This document shows positions 1 to 6,203 of a stretch of DNA of 8,051 bases, piece by piece. The notes under the pieces were generated by a model. It was not told where the DNA came from, made no database searches, and saw nothing but the letters and a program-made list of their open reading frames with translations. Origin of the DNA: Verrucomicrobiota bacterium (lineage in GTDB: Bacteria; Verrucomicrobiota; Verrucomicrobiia; Chthoniobacterales; UBA10450); NCBI GenBank assembly GCA_003218345.1, contig QHNF01000020.1, forward strand, positions 1 through 8,051. The letters run 5' to 3'. Within the stretch, counting starts at the first letter, position 1, and each line of letters begins with the position of its first letter. The position numbers and the translations under genes were made by a program.

Positions 1-204
1 ATCAACGCCGCGGCGCGCCACCGGCCGGTTTTTGATTTGCGAATACCGCTTTTTTGAAGCGGCGAATTTTTTCCGGCAGACGCCGAACCAGCTTTGCGGG
101 AACTCGTCCCTGCTTTATTCACTTCCCGGCTTGTGCAACCACTTTTCACAAAATTTTTCCGAATTCTACGCCAAAAGATGCGGTGCGCCAGCGGGCACTA
201 GGAT

Positions 205-355
205 TGGGTAGCGCATGCGTCTCGCGTGCTGGCCAGCGCGTCCTCGCGATCGCGAACTTTTCTTGTGAGTTCGCATCGTCGAAGGTAACGAGATTCAAGC
301 AAAGATTGTTTCGGCGTGACGCCGAAACCAACACGCGAGACGCGTGCGCTACCCA
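205..355. repeat. 151-bp inverted-repeat element with two inner hairpins
   Basis: The ends at 205-232 and 328-355 are 28-nt inverted repeats matching at 26 of 28 positions. Between them lie two more hairpins: 247-258 against 268-278 (11 bp with one bulged base) and 308-316 against 320-328 (9 bp, perfect, loop TGA; its last base overlaps the right arm). Folded, this would be a cloverleaf-like structure on a long stem. There is no room for a transposase and no clear target-site duplication. I take it as a non-autonomous palindromic intergenic repeat, similar in style to REP/REPIN or MITE sequences. That it recurs elsewhere in the genome is inference. Confidence 0.75.
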
Positions 356-483
356 GAGCGCTACCGCCGCGCAATCGCAGCGGTGAGATGTAGCCGCATT
401 CCAAAGAAATCGTCACCAAGATTTTTAAAGATTTCCTTTACTTCTCCGATCTGCTCATGAGAAGTGCCGAACTTTACTCAGCG

Positions 484-498
484 CCCGCCTGAGGCGGG
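484..498. repeat. GC palindrome in the 5' untranslated region, copy 1
   Basis: CCCGCC-TGA-GGCGGG forms a perfect 6-bp stem with a TGA loop, ending 11 bases before the GGAGG ribosome binding site of the gene at 525. The same 15-mer recurs at 635-649 inside that gene, followed in both cases by a similar G-A-C-C extension. A hairpin here could affect translation, or it may simply be a dispersed repeat that landed near the gene. Confidence 0.7.
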
Positions 499-509
499 AC
501 CAACAACTC

Positions 510-514
510 GGAGG
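510..514 (+). promoter_or_regulatory. Ribosome binding site for the gene starting at 525
   Basis: A perfect GGAGG lies 10 bases before ATG 525. It decides the start of the broken secreted-protein gene: the later ATG at 668 opens a longer uninterrupted frame but lacks a signal peptide and sits directly after a stop in its own frame (662-664). Confidence 0.75.
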
Positions 515-634
515 ATTCAAGACAATGTTAAAAATAATGCTCACTGGTTTCATGCTCCCGTTACTTTTGCTTTTGGGTCCGCCTGAGTCGAGCCCGGGAA
601 ATTCGGTATCGCACAAGCAGAAAAGTTCGGGCAA

Positions 635-649
635 CCCGCCTGAGGCGGG
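635..649. repeat. GC palindrome inside the coding sequence, copy 2
   Basis: This is the same CCCGCC-TGA-GGCGGG palindrome as at 484-498, here inside the gene and just after the signal peptide, where it encodes Pro-Pro-Glu-Ala. A partial third copy (CCGCCTGAG) lies at 581-589. The spacing between the two full copies is 151 bp. Confidence 0.7.
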
Positions 650-2408
650 GACCGGGACGCTTAGAAAATGATTGTGGAGAACGGGAGCGTTACGATGGAT
701 CTCGACCTAAACCAGTTGAACGGAACCGGCGCGATGACAAGAAAATTGGAAACAGTGCGTTTCGCCGTGGCGGCCAAGTCCTTTTTCAGCATTCTTGTGT
801 TTAACGATCTCCTGCGTGGGCCTGAGCAGGGCTCGATGGCGCTCATCCCGCAAAACTCTCCCACTCTCTCTGCTGCATTAAGCGCGTCCTTGAACCAGCT
901 CACAGTGGAGAAACTCCCTTCGACCCAGCAGTTCGATCTTGCCGTGCGCGACGCAAAAACAGGCTTCGCCTTCTTCAATATCCGGGGACATCAATACGAT
1001 TACGATGCCAATGCGCAGTTACTCAGCCTCAATGGCGGGAGGCTCGTGATTTCACGAGAATTTGCCAACGCGCTTGGGCGGCCCTCAGAAGCTGGTTCTG
1101 AAGCAGGAAAAATTTCCATCGGCGCGGCAATGCAGCCGATCGAAATTACGCAGCTGGTGGACCGCGCACCCATATCGGTCGTTATGCCGCCCCTGCGTAG
1201 TGCAGCCGGCGCGCAAGCGCCAGCACAGGCGCAGGGCCCGACGCCATTGTTGGGGACATCGAGAGCGTGGAACAGCTCGATGCTGCCGTTGGAGCCCAGA
1301 TCGGCCTCGCAGCGGGAACAGACTCTTGTAACAACGGCGACCAGCCAGTCGATTGGTTTGCATTGCCTAATACCGATCACCCGGTCGTTCCGCAAATCTC
1401 TATCGCATGAGCGGCGGCGCGAATAACAACGAACGCTTTGAACAAATTGGCCAGTCATGGGTAAAACATACGTTCTTGGCGTTGGAAGACACTGTCTGCG
1501 GCACGTGTAACACGAGTGGCTGCCAAACAGGCACACACCTATGCCCGGGCTGCTCCGACCCGTACGTCGCAGGCCTGAATGGCGACCAAGACCAGATCGG
1601 CTCACGCGCCTGGATCAATCCTTTCACGGGATCTTTCCCATCGAACGCCAATGACCACAGCGGCCACGTCCACAACGGCGTATCCCACCGGATCCTGGTG
1701 GAGACGAGTGACCTGGACACAACACAGAACCCGGGCGCGACCTATTTTGGCGAAGCCGCCTACATTAGCCCGCATGAATACACCTGGTGCCAGGCGCACC
1801 CCGGGCAATGTAACATGTTTAACAATGTTTCCCATCGTCAGTTCTCAGTCAGCGGCGGCCCTACGAGTTTCAACTTTTCACCTGTGGGTAACACGGTGCG
1901 AATGCAGCCCGCCATCACGGTCTGGGCGGGTACGGCGCAACAGTGAACCGGGTTGAGCCCGATCCCGGCAACGATGGCATTTGGTTCATGGGCTACGAGG
2001 TGACCAATCCCACTGCTGGCGTTCTGGCATTATGAGTATGCCCTCTATAACGAGAACCTGGATCGCGCTATTCAATCTCTCAGCGTGCCTTTGGGTGCTG
2101 GAGTTAATCTAAGCACTATTGGTTTCCACGTCCCGCCTCAGCATCCTGGCTGGCCACACGATGGCACCCAGGGAGATGCTGGATTTAGTAGCTTTCCCTG
2201 GACCCGCATTCAGACTGCTGATTCTCTGACTTGGGCGACCGACACCTTCGCGCAAAATCCCAACGCCAATGCAATTCGCTGGGGCACGCTCTACAATTTC
2301 AGCTTCGACGCCGACCAGCCGCCACAAACTGCAAACGCGACCATTGGCTTCTTCAAGACAGGATCGCCCATCACAGTTGGAATCCAAGCCCCTGTAGGAG
2401 GTGCGACT

Positions 2409-2532
2409 CCAACCCCAACTCCCACTGTAACACCAACACCAACTCCCACAGTTACGCCTACACCCACCCGTACGCCGAGGCTTCCACCAGCACCGAGGCC
2501 TCGCCCGACTCCGCCACCTCGCCCGACTCCGC
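2409..2532 (+). repeat. Tandem repeats encoding the Pro/Thr/Arg tail
   Basis: Two 24-bp units (2409-2432 and 2433-2456) differ at only a few positions and encode Thr-Pro repeats; a degenerate third unit follows. A separate 16-bp unit, CCTCGCCCGACTCCGC, occurs at 2499-2514 and again at 2517-2532 (18-bp spacing) and encodes the Arg-Pro-Thr-Pro end of the protein. Such repeats can change copy number by slippage or recombination. Confidence 0.75.
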
Positions 2533-2550
2533 ACTAGCAGGCATGGTGAA

Positions 2551-2578
2551 TAGTGATTAGTGACTGGTGATCAGTGAT
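2551..2578. repeat. Four degenerate 7-bp tandem units
   Basis: TAGTGAT, TAGTGAC, TGGTGAT and CAGTGAT follow one another without gaps, starting 14 bases after the stop codon of the broken gene. The function is unknown. This looks like a short-period intergenic repeat rather than a regulatory site. Confidence 0.7.
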
Positions 2579-2637
2579 TGTAGTTATAGCGGTAGCCTCT
2601 AAGTCGCTGACGACGACGGCGCGCTCTCGCGAGTTCT

Positions 2638-2777
2638 GGAGAGCACAGGCTGCCAGCCTGTTCTTTTCGGCAGCTTGCCGAAAAGCTCCTCGAACGCTCG
2701 CACCGAAGGTTTCCTTGCAACCACGGGTCGTCGTCGGCAAGCTGCCGACGACAGCAGGCTGGCAGCCTGAGCTCCCC
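2638..2777. repeat. 140-bp inverted-repeat element with two inner hairpins
   Basis: The ends at 2638-2660 and 2755-2777 are 23-nt inverted repeats matching at 21 of 23 positions, each containing the near-palindrome CAGGCTGCCAGCCTG or its complement. Inside are two perfect 10-bp hairpins with 3-nt loops: 2663-2672 with 2676-2685 (loop GCT), and 2730-2739 with 2743-2752 (loop AGC). The plan of a long outer stem plus two inner hairpins matches the 205-355 element, but the sequence does not. No coding capacity is apparent. It is probably a dispersed palindromic repeat. Confidence 0.75.
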
Positions 2778-2869
2778 AGAAAGACCGGGCGAAGCCTTGG
2801 CAAGAGAGAGAATTGAATGCTTCAACGTTTTCACCTTGCCCCGAAACCAAATTAAGGTTAGGGAAAAAT

Positions 2870-3304
2870 GTGAAAGTAACTCGCGGTTTGATTCTAATGT
2901 TCGCCGTGCAAATGTGCGCTTCCTCGACTCAGGCACAATCTATGAACATGATCGGCACATGGAACGTGGAGATCATGTTTGGGAATGCCGACCACCGTTC
3001 ACTCCGCTTTGACGCGCAAGCCGCCGGAAAAGGCTCCTTCCTGTTGCTCGATCCACGATTGAAGGTCTGGGGACCCGCCAAGCCTGCGGAGACGAAGTGG
3101 ACTCAGGGCGGTGGAAACTCCGTGACCTTTTCTGGCGCCGTAGAATTTCCACTCGGCAACGTCGGGCGTGACGCGGGAACATTGGAGTTCAAAGGAAAAT
3201 TTGAGACGCCAAGCTTGATCACCGGCGAGGTGGAATTCTCGCCCCTCGTTGGAGACAGACCATCGAAGCACGGCACCTTCAAAGCCACTCGTGTCACTCA
3301 ATAA
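2870..3304 (+). CDS. Small secreted protein of unknown function
   Basis: I do not recognise the family. I chose GTG 2870 as start because it gives a compact signal peptide: a basic n-region (MKVTRG), a hydrophobic core (LILMFAVQM) and a likely cut near TQA/QS around residue 22. AGG-containing purine-rich sequence lies just upstream at 2854-2863. The open frame extends back to ATG 2813, but that would place polar residues ahead of the signal. The product is 144 residues. The mature part starts near GTWNVEIMF (29-37) and is rich in alternating hydrophobic and polar stretches, Gly and Thr, consistent with a small beta-sandwich or beta-barrel. It has no Cys after the signal and no visible catalytic motif. 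It is not a convincing lipoprotein, since the VQMC context does not fit a lipobox. It stands alone, with repeat-rich DNA on both sides. Confidence 0.7.
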   Translation: MKVTRGLILMFAVQMCASSTQAQSMNMIGTWNVEIMFGNADHRSLRFDAQAAGKGSFLLLDPRLKVWGPAKPAETKWTQGGGNSVTFSGAVEFPLGNVGRDAGTLEFKGKFETPSLITGEVEFSPLVGDRPSKHGTFKATRVTQ

Positions 3305-3311
3305 GAGCTAT

Positions 3312-3338
3312 CAGAAGCAAACGAAGGTAACGAAGTCC
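3312..3338. repeat. Degenerate 9-bp tandem repeat
   Basis: CAGAAGCAA, ACGAAGGTA and ACGAAGTCC form three contiguous 9-bp units starting 8 bases after the stop codon at 3304. The same period is seen at 3775-3801 and 6125-6151. Confidence 0.6.
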
Positions 3339-3428
3339 AAAAACCAAATTGCAAACGTCGTTTTCTTCGCCGCGTTCTGAAAAAGTTCTCTGCGCTCCGA
3401 CGCATTTCGCGTGAAGCGCTTTGAGAGT

Positions 3429-3450
3429 GCGATGCGTTTTCGCATCGTTT
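3429..3450 (+). terminator. Possible weak terminator hairpin
   Basis: GCGATGCG and CGCATCGT (3429-3436 and 3441-3448) form an 8-bp stem including one G-U pair, with a TTTT loop, followed by only a couple of further T. It lies 125 bases after the small secreted-protein gene. The short T-run makes intrinsic termination uncertain; it could equally be another intergenic palindrome. Confidence 0.3.
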
Positions 3451-3688
3451 CGGGAAATTAACGGCAATGCCGCTGGGAGAGCCAATGGGCGATCCGGTTT
3501 GTGAAATCAGTGTATTCGCTTAAGACTAACTGGATCAAGATGCCTGACGGCTTCTAGGGTATCGAGCTGGGCCTGAGCGTCAGCGAGCGCTAAAAGCGAC
3601 GCGAAATAGGAACAGAGTTGTTACCAAAGGAAACCGACCTCTGATCTCAGACGTCTGAAAATACTCCGGTCATCCGGCCGAACTGAAG

Positions 3689-3739
3689 GCAGCCGTGTCG
3701 GCTGCAATCTCTCCATGTGTTCGCAGGCGAAACGCCCGC
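3689..3739. repeat. Pair of short hairpins with 3-nt loops
   Basis: 3689-3695 with 3699-3705 is a perfect 7-bp stem with loop TGT. 3723-3729 with 3733-3739 is a 7-bp stem with one mismatch and loop AAA. They are 17 bases apart. The 3-nt loops match those of the hairpins in the larger inverted-repeat elements, so this may be a remnant of a related repeat. No outer stem was found. Confidence 0.5.
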
Positions 3740-3774
3740 CACTACAGCGCCGCGGCTCCTCGAACAAAATTAAA

Positions 3775-3801
3775 ATCCGTGCTATCCGCGTAATCTGTGG
3801 T
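3775..3801. repeat. Degenerate 9-bp tandem repeat
   Basis: ATCCGTGCT, ATCCGCGTA and ATCTGTGGT are three contiguous 9-bp units. A further partial unit, AATCTGTAAAAATCC, lies at 3834-3848. Sequences of this style are common intergenic repeats in several environmental bacteria, as far as I recall; no function is implied. Confidence 0.6.
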
Positions 3802-3949
3802 TCTCCCCGGATTCTTGGAGTCAAAAATCAAAAAATCTGTAAAAATCCTAGACACGCTCGGGCACTCTGAACTAGAAACGACGCCTTGCCGCCGGAGGCA
3901 AAAAAGGTCTGAGAGCAAAAATAGAAGATCAACTCCAATTAAAAAAGTG

Positions 3950-3977
3950 TTGACGCGTTCGGGCGCTTGGCTACAAG
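3950..3977 (+). promoter_or_regulatory. Candidate sigma-70-type promoter for the Asp-box protein gene
   Basis: TTGACG (3950-3955, 5 of 6 to the -35 consensus) and TACAAG (3972-3977, 4 of 6 to the -10) are separated by 16 bases, with an A-rich stretch just upstream (3936-3946). Transcription would start near 3984, leaving a leader of about 35 bases before ATG 4019. This supports 4019 as the start over any upstream codon. It is a pattern match only. Confidence 0.4.
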
Positions 3978-4018
3978 CGACGCTTCACATTCAAATTCCA
4001 TCCACTTCAACTCCACTC

Positions 4019-5785
4019 ATGAAAAAGAAATCCACTTCACAATCCGCCTTCTTTAATCTGCGTACCTTAGTCGGTCTGTTTATAGCCCTGGCTAGCGTCT
4101 CTCTGGCGCTGCTCGCCACGGCGAATCCGTTCGCACCGGCCGGCGCACAAGCGCAGCAGAAGTATAAGGTTACGACCAGGTCCATCGACCCACTCGTCCC
4201 TCCCATGTTTGACTGCTCCAAGATTCACGAGTTTGGCATCGACAAGCAGGAAAACTTCCGAGCCGGAGCCATCATGATTTACTGCGGCCTTTCCGGGGGA
4301 GGTAAACCTTCTCATGGCAGAGCCTTCTCCAAGCTTGTCCAAAACCTGATGGCGCCCGTGGCGTACGGCGCGACGGACGTCAACCTAATCACCGGCACTG
4401 AGAGCTTTCCCAACGTTACCCAGTCGGAGACATACACGACCGCTAACCCAGATAACCCCGACCAGATCGTCGTCGCCTACAACGACTCACGAGGCCGCTT
4501 CGCCAACCCGATCAACATTTCCGGCGCGTCGGTCTCGACCGATGGCGGCACCACCTTCACCCGACTCACCCGGGCCAATGGTCAAAGCCCCTTCGACAAT
4601 ACCTTTGGCGACCCAGTAATTCTGTACAACAAACCAAGCGGCACTTGGTTTACCGCCTGGCTCGACGGGAGTTGCGGCGGTCAGGGGATCGGCGGGTACA
4701 AGTCCAACACCCCCGATGACCCGAATAGCTGGACTCATTACTGCGCTCACAACGGCGGTGCAGACGACCGCGAGTCCGGCTTCGCCGACAACAATCCGTC
4801 CTCTCCCTTTTTCGGGCGGATATACATTTCCTGGAACGACTTCAATGTTGGCAACGCGAACATCTTCGTCACCTTCTCCACTGACAACGGCCTTACGTGG
4901 CACAGTCCGATAATGGTGAGCACCCAGGCTACCTTCATCCGCGACGTCCAGATCACTGGCGACCTTGGCGGCAACGGGGTGGTGTACATCGCGGGCATGG
5001 ACGAAGGCGGCGGTGGCTTCCCCCACAACGACAACAACCTCATCTTTAAATCAACCGACGGCGGTGTCACTTGGAGCAATACCTACACCGGCCCCAGCTT
5101 CCCCGGACCGGGCGTGACAGCTGTCGGCTACTTCGCCTGTATGTTTCCGGATAACGGCGGCTACTGGCGGCACCAGGGCTGGGGTGAGCCTGCTGCATTC
5201 AACAATATCGTTCACCTGGTCTATGCGCAGCACGGCGCTGGCAGTGACCCGGGCGATGTCTATTACATCCGCTCCACCGACGGCGGTGTGACCTTTGGCG
5301 CGCCGGTGAAGTTGAACACCGATGCCACGACCCGTCCTCAGTGGCAGCCCAACCTCTCGGTCAGCCCGACCGGCACGCTCTGGGCGACATGGTATGACGC
5401 GCGCGAGAGCGCCAACTGCCAAGTTGGTAACACTGGCATCCCCTGTTACAGGATGTGGTCGCGCAAGTCCAACGACAACGGTGTGACATGGTTGCCTGAC
5501 GATATGCTCTCGGACGTAGTCTCCCCGCTGCCGGCGCAGCCAGACAACGGTATCCAACCGACCTATGCGGGCGACTACGACTACGGCTCTGCGCTGCTCA
5601 CCAAGCATCTCACTTCATGGGTGGACGGGCGGGTGGCCATCAGCGGCCAATCCCAGCAGGATGCCTTCACAGATAGGGAGTCGGTAACTCCGAGCGCAAC
5701 ACCTACAGCGACGCCAACACCCACCTCCACTCCGAGGGTACCTCCGACGCCGCGGCCGCGTCCGACGCCGCATCCCCGTCCCTGA
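4019..5785 (+). CDS. Secreted Asp-box (BNR) repeat protein with Pro/Thr/Arg-rich tail
   Basis: The 588-residue product starts with a signal peptide (MKKKSTSQS, a hydrophobic core around 17-34, likely cut near AQA/QQ at 45). Five Asp-box motifs of the S-x-D-x-G-x-T-W/F type lie at about residues 173, 287, 345, 419 and 484 (STDGGTTF, STDNGLTW, STDGGVTW, STDGGVTF, SNDNGVTW), indicating a beta-propeller fold like that of sialidases and other BNR proteins. Asp boxes mark the fold, not the activity: I could not find the FRIP motif or place the catalytic Arg triad, so sialidase activity is not claimed. Residues 557-588 are a Thr-Pro then Arg-Pro tail nearly identical in pattern to that of the broken gene upstream. 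ATG 4019 is preferred because it begins the signal peptide and follows a candidate promoter; no ribosome binding site is obvious. The frame is intact. The protein probably acts at the cell surface or outside. Confidence 0.85.
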   Translation: MKKKSTSQSAFFNLRTLVGLFIALASVSLALLATANPFAPAGAQAQQKYKVTTRSIDPLVPPMFDCSKIHEFGIDKQENFRAGAIMIYCGLSGGGKPSHGRAFSKLVQNLMAPVAYGATDVNLITGTESFPNVTQSETYTTANPDNPDQIVVAYNDSRGRFANPINISGASVSTDGGTTFTRLTRANGQSPFDNTFGDPVILYNKPSGTWFTAWLDGSCGGQGIGGYKSNTPDDPNSWTHYCAHNGGADDRESGFADNNPSSPFFGRIYISWNDFNVGNANIFVTFSTDNGLTWHSPIMVSTQATFIRDVQITGDLGGNGVVYIAGMDEGGGGFPHNDNNLIFKSTDGGVTWSNTYTGPSFPGPGVTAVGYFACMFPDNGGYWRHQGWGEPAAFNNIVHLVYAQHGAGSDPGDVYYIRSTDGGVTFGAPVKLNTDATTRPQWQPNLSVSPTGTLWATWYDARESANCQVGNTGIPCYRMWSRKSNDNGVTWLPDDMLSDVVSPLPAQPDNGIQPTYAGDYDYGSALLTKHLTSWVDGRVAISGQSQQDAFTDRESVTPSATPTATPTPTSTPRVPPTPRPRPTPHPRP

Positions 5786-5802
5786 TTAGTAAATCGTCAC
5801 CC

Positions 5803-5833
5803 GGGAACTCGCGAAGCAATTCGCGAGTTTCCC
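5803..5833 (+). terminator. Strong hairpin after the Asp-box gene, no T-tract
   Basis: GGGAACTCGCGAA pairs with TTCGCGAGTTTCCC, giving 13 base pairs with one bulged base and a GCAA loop of the GNRA type, 17 bases after the stop codon. No T-run follows, so it is not a standard intrinsic terminator. It may protect the 3' end of the mRNA or be an intergenic palindrome. Two more hairpins follow at 5839-5855 and 5884-5900. Confidence 0.4.
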
Positions 5834-5838
5834 AGGGC

Positions 5839-5900
5839 TGGCGAAAAGCTCGCCACAAGGGAGCGATCGCATGTTGTAGCCCAGGTCGGTCTTGCCGACC
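5839..5900. repeat. Two short hairpins downstream of the Asp-box gene
   Basis: TGGCGA and TCGCCA (5839-5844 and 5850-5855) form a 6-bp stem, as do GGTCGG and CCGACC (5884-5889 and 5895-5900). The GCGATCGC octamer lies between them. Together with the hairpin at 5803-5833 they make a run of three stems in about 100 bases. Confidence 0.5.
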
Positions 5901-6119
5901 AGACTTCTCCGTTTGATTTCGCACTGCCTGCCCGCCGTGCGCCGTTGTGAAAGGTAGGACGCGTCACTCCCGTGCGCGCCGCAGGCGATTATCGAAGAAG
6001 TGCGGCTAGCCAGTGCGCTGAACGAGCGTTGTTTGCTCGTCTCGTGCAATACGAAAGCCTTTCCAGCAAACCAGCCCGGGTGCATTTTCCTTACCGCCGC
6101 TAGAGCAACCTTTTGAATT

Positions 6120-6203
6120 TGCCCACGAAATACATGAAGGACACGAAAGTTTCATGCTCTCCGTCTCGTATTTTTTTGTGTCTATTCGCGTGTTTCGTGG
6201 GCA
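6120..6203. repeat. Inverted pair of 9-bp-period repeats
   Basis: The left arm 6120-6148 and right arm 6174-6203 are imperfect inverted repeats; the outer 11 bases (TGCCCACGAAA) match perfectly. Each arm is itself a degenerate 9-bp tandem repeat: ACGAAATAC, ATGAAGGAC, ACGAAAGTT on the left (6125-6151), with its complement-like partner on the right. A T7 run (6171-6177) sits at the inner edge of the right arm. No coding role is seen. Confidence 0.65.

Larger units (their letters stand above)
1..524. other. Gene-poor region upstream of the broken secreted-protein gene
   Basis: I see no convincing coding region here. The open frames are short, arginine-rich or low in complexity, and run through an inverted-repeat element. 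The first 30 bases hold three adjoining perfect GC palindromes (7-14, 12-19 and 20-29). A small hairpin at 46-62 (6-bp stem, 5-nt loop) is followed by six T at 67-72 and could be a weak terminator for a gene ending left of the window. The 205-355 element and the 484-498 palindrome are listed separately. No promoter for the gene at 525 could be picked out with confidence. Confidence 0.6.
525..2537 (+). pseudogene. Secreted protein with Pro/Thr/Arg-rich tail, broken by five frameshifts
   Basis: I do not recognise a named family. Reading starts at ATG 525 behind a strong ribosome binding site and gives a signal peptide (MLKIMLTGFMLPLLLLLG). The frame must then change five times: within 665-668, near 1234, near 1395, near 1930 and near 2024. 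In each case a stop in the outgoing frame and a stop before the incoming frame bracket the change. Four changes are explained by one missing base in a short A or G run, the fifth by one extra base. Repaired length is exactly 672 codons including the stop at 2535-2537. The repaired product has a Cys-rich patch (C326, C329, C334, C341, C344), a His cluster (H379, H382, H384, H389), a motif WHYEYALYNENLDRAIQS just after the last shift, and a tail of Thr-Pro then Arg-Pro repeats from about residue 627. It is either a real pseudogene or an assembly with indel errors; the intact neighbouring genes favour a pseudogene. Confidence 0.75.
2538..2869. other. Repeat-filled intergenic region
   Basis: This is the gap between the broken gene and the small secreted protein. 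It holds the heptamer repeat at 2551-2578 and the inverted-repeat element at 2638-2777, both listed separately. Open frames across it on both strands are shadows of these repeats. No clear promoter was found for the gene at 2870. Confidence 0.6.
3305..4018. other. Long intergenic region with hairpins and short-period repeats
   Basis: No gene is recognisable in these 714 bases. From left to right it holds a degenerate 9-bp tandem repeat (3312-3338), a hairpin with a TTTT loop (3429-3448), a 10-bp palindrome CAGACGTCTG (3648-3657), two small hairpins (3689-3705 and 3723-3739), a second 9-bp tandem repeat (3775-3801) and a candidate promoter (3950-3977). The stretch 3450-3640 shows nothing I can name. 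The frame of the Asp-box gene is open back to 3797, but the residues there are basic and of low quality, and a start at 3797 would bury the signal peptide. Confidence 0.6.

Noticed and set aside
54..386. 110-residue + strand open frame in the first 400 bases
   Set aside because: It runs straight through the 205-355 inverted-repeat element, is rich in Arg and Ser, has no ribosome binding site and resembles no family.
665..671. ATGA overlap as translational coupling of two separate genes (525-671 and 668 onward)
   Set aside because: The first frame would encode only a signal peptide with a 30-residue tail and the second would have no signal. Four more frameshifts of the same kind follow, so one broken gene is simpler.
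1000..1605. 201-residue - strand open frame
   Set aside because: It is antisense to the broken secreted-protein gene, whose repaired frame is far more protein-like; the - strand product is Arg/Cys-rich, as expected for a shadow.
2870..3304. Small secreted protein as a lipoprotein
   Set aside because: The only early Cys has VQM before it and lies inside the hydrophobic segment, which does not fit a lipobox; a normal signal peptide cut near residue 22 fits better.
3797..4018. N-terminal extension of the Asp-box protein back to 3797
   Set aside because: It overlaps a 9-bp tandem repeat and the candidate promoter, has basic low-quality residues, and would place 74 residues in front of a clear signal peptide.
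4487..5608. Long - strand open frames opposite the Asp-box gene
   Set aside because: The + strand carries a signal peptide and five Asp boxes in a single intact frame; the - strand frames are GC-driven shadows.
4019..5785. Naming the Asp-box protein a sialidase
   Set aside because: Asp boxes alone do not show the activity; the FRIP motif and catalytic Arg residues could not be found.
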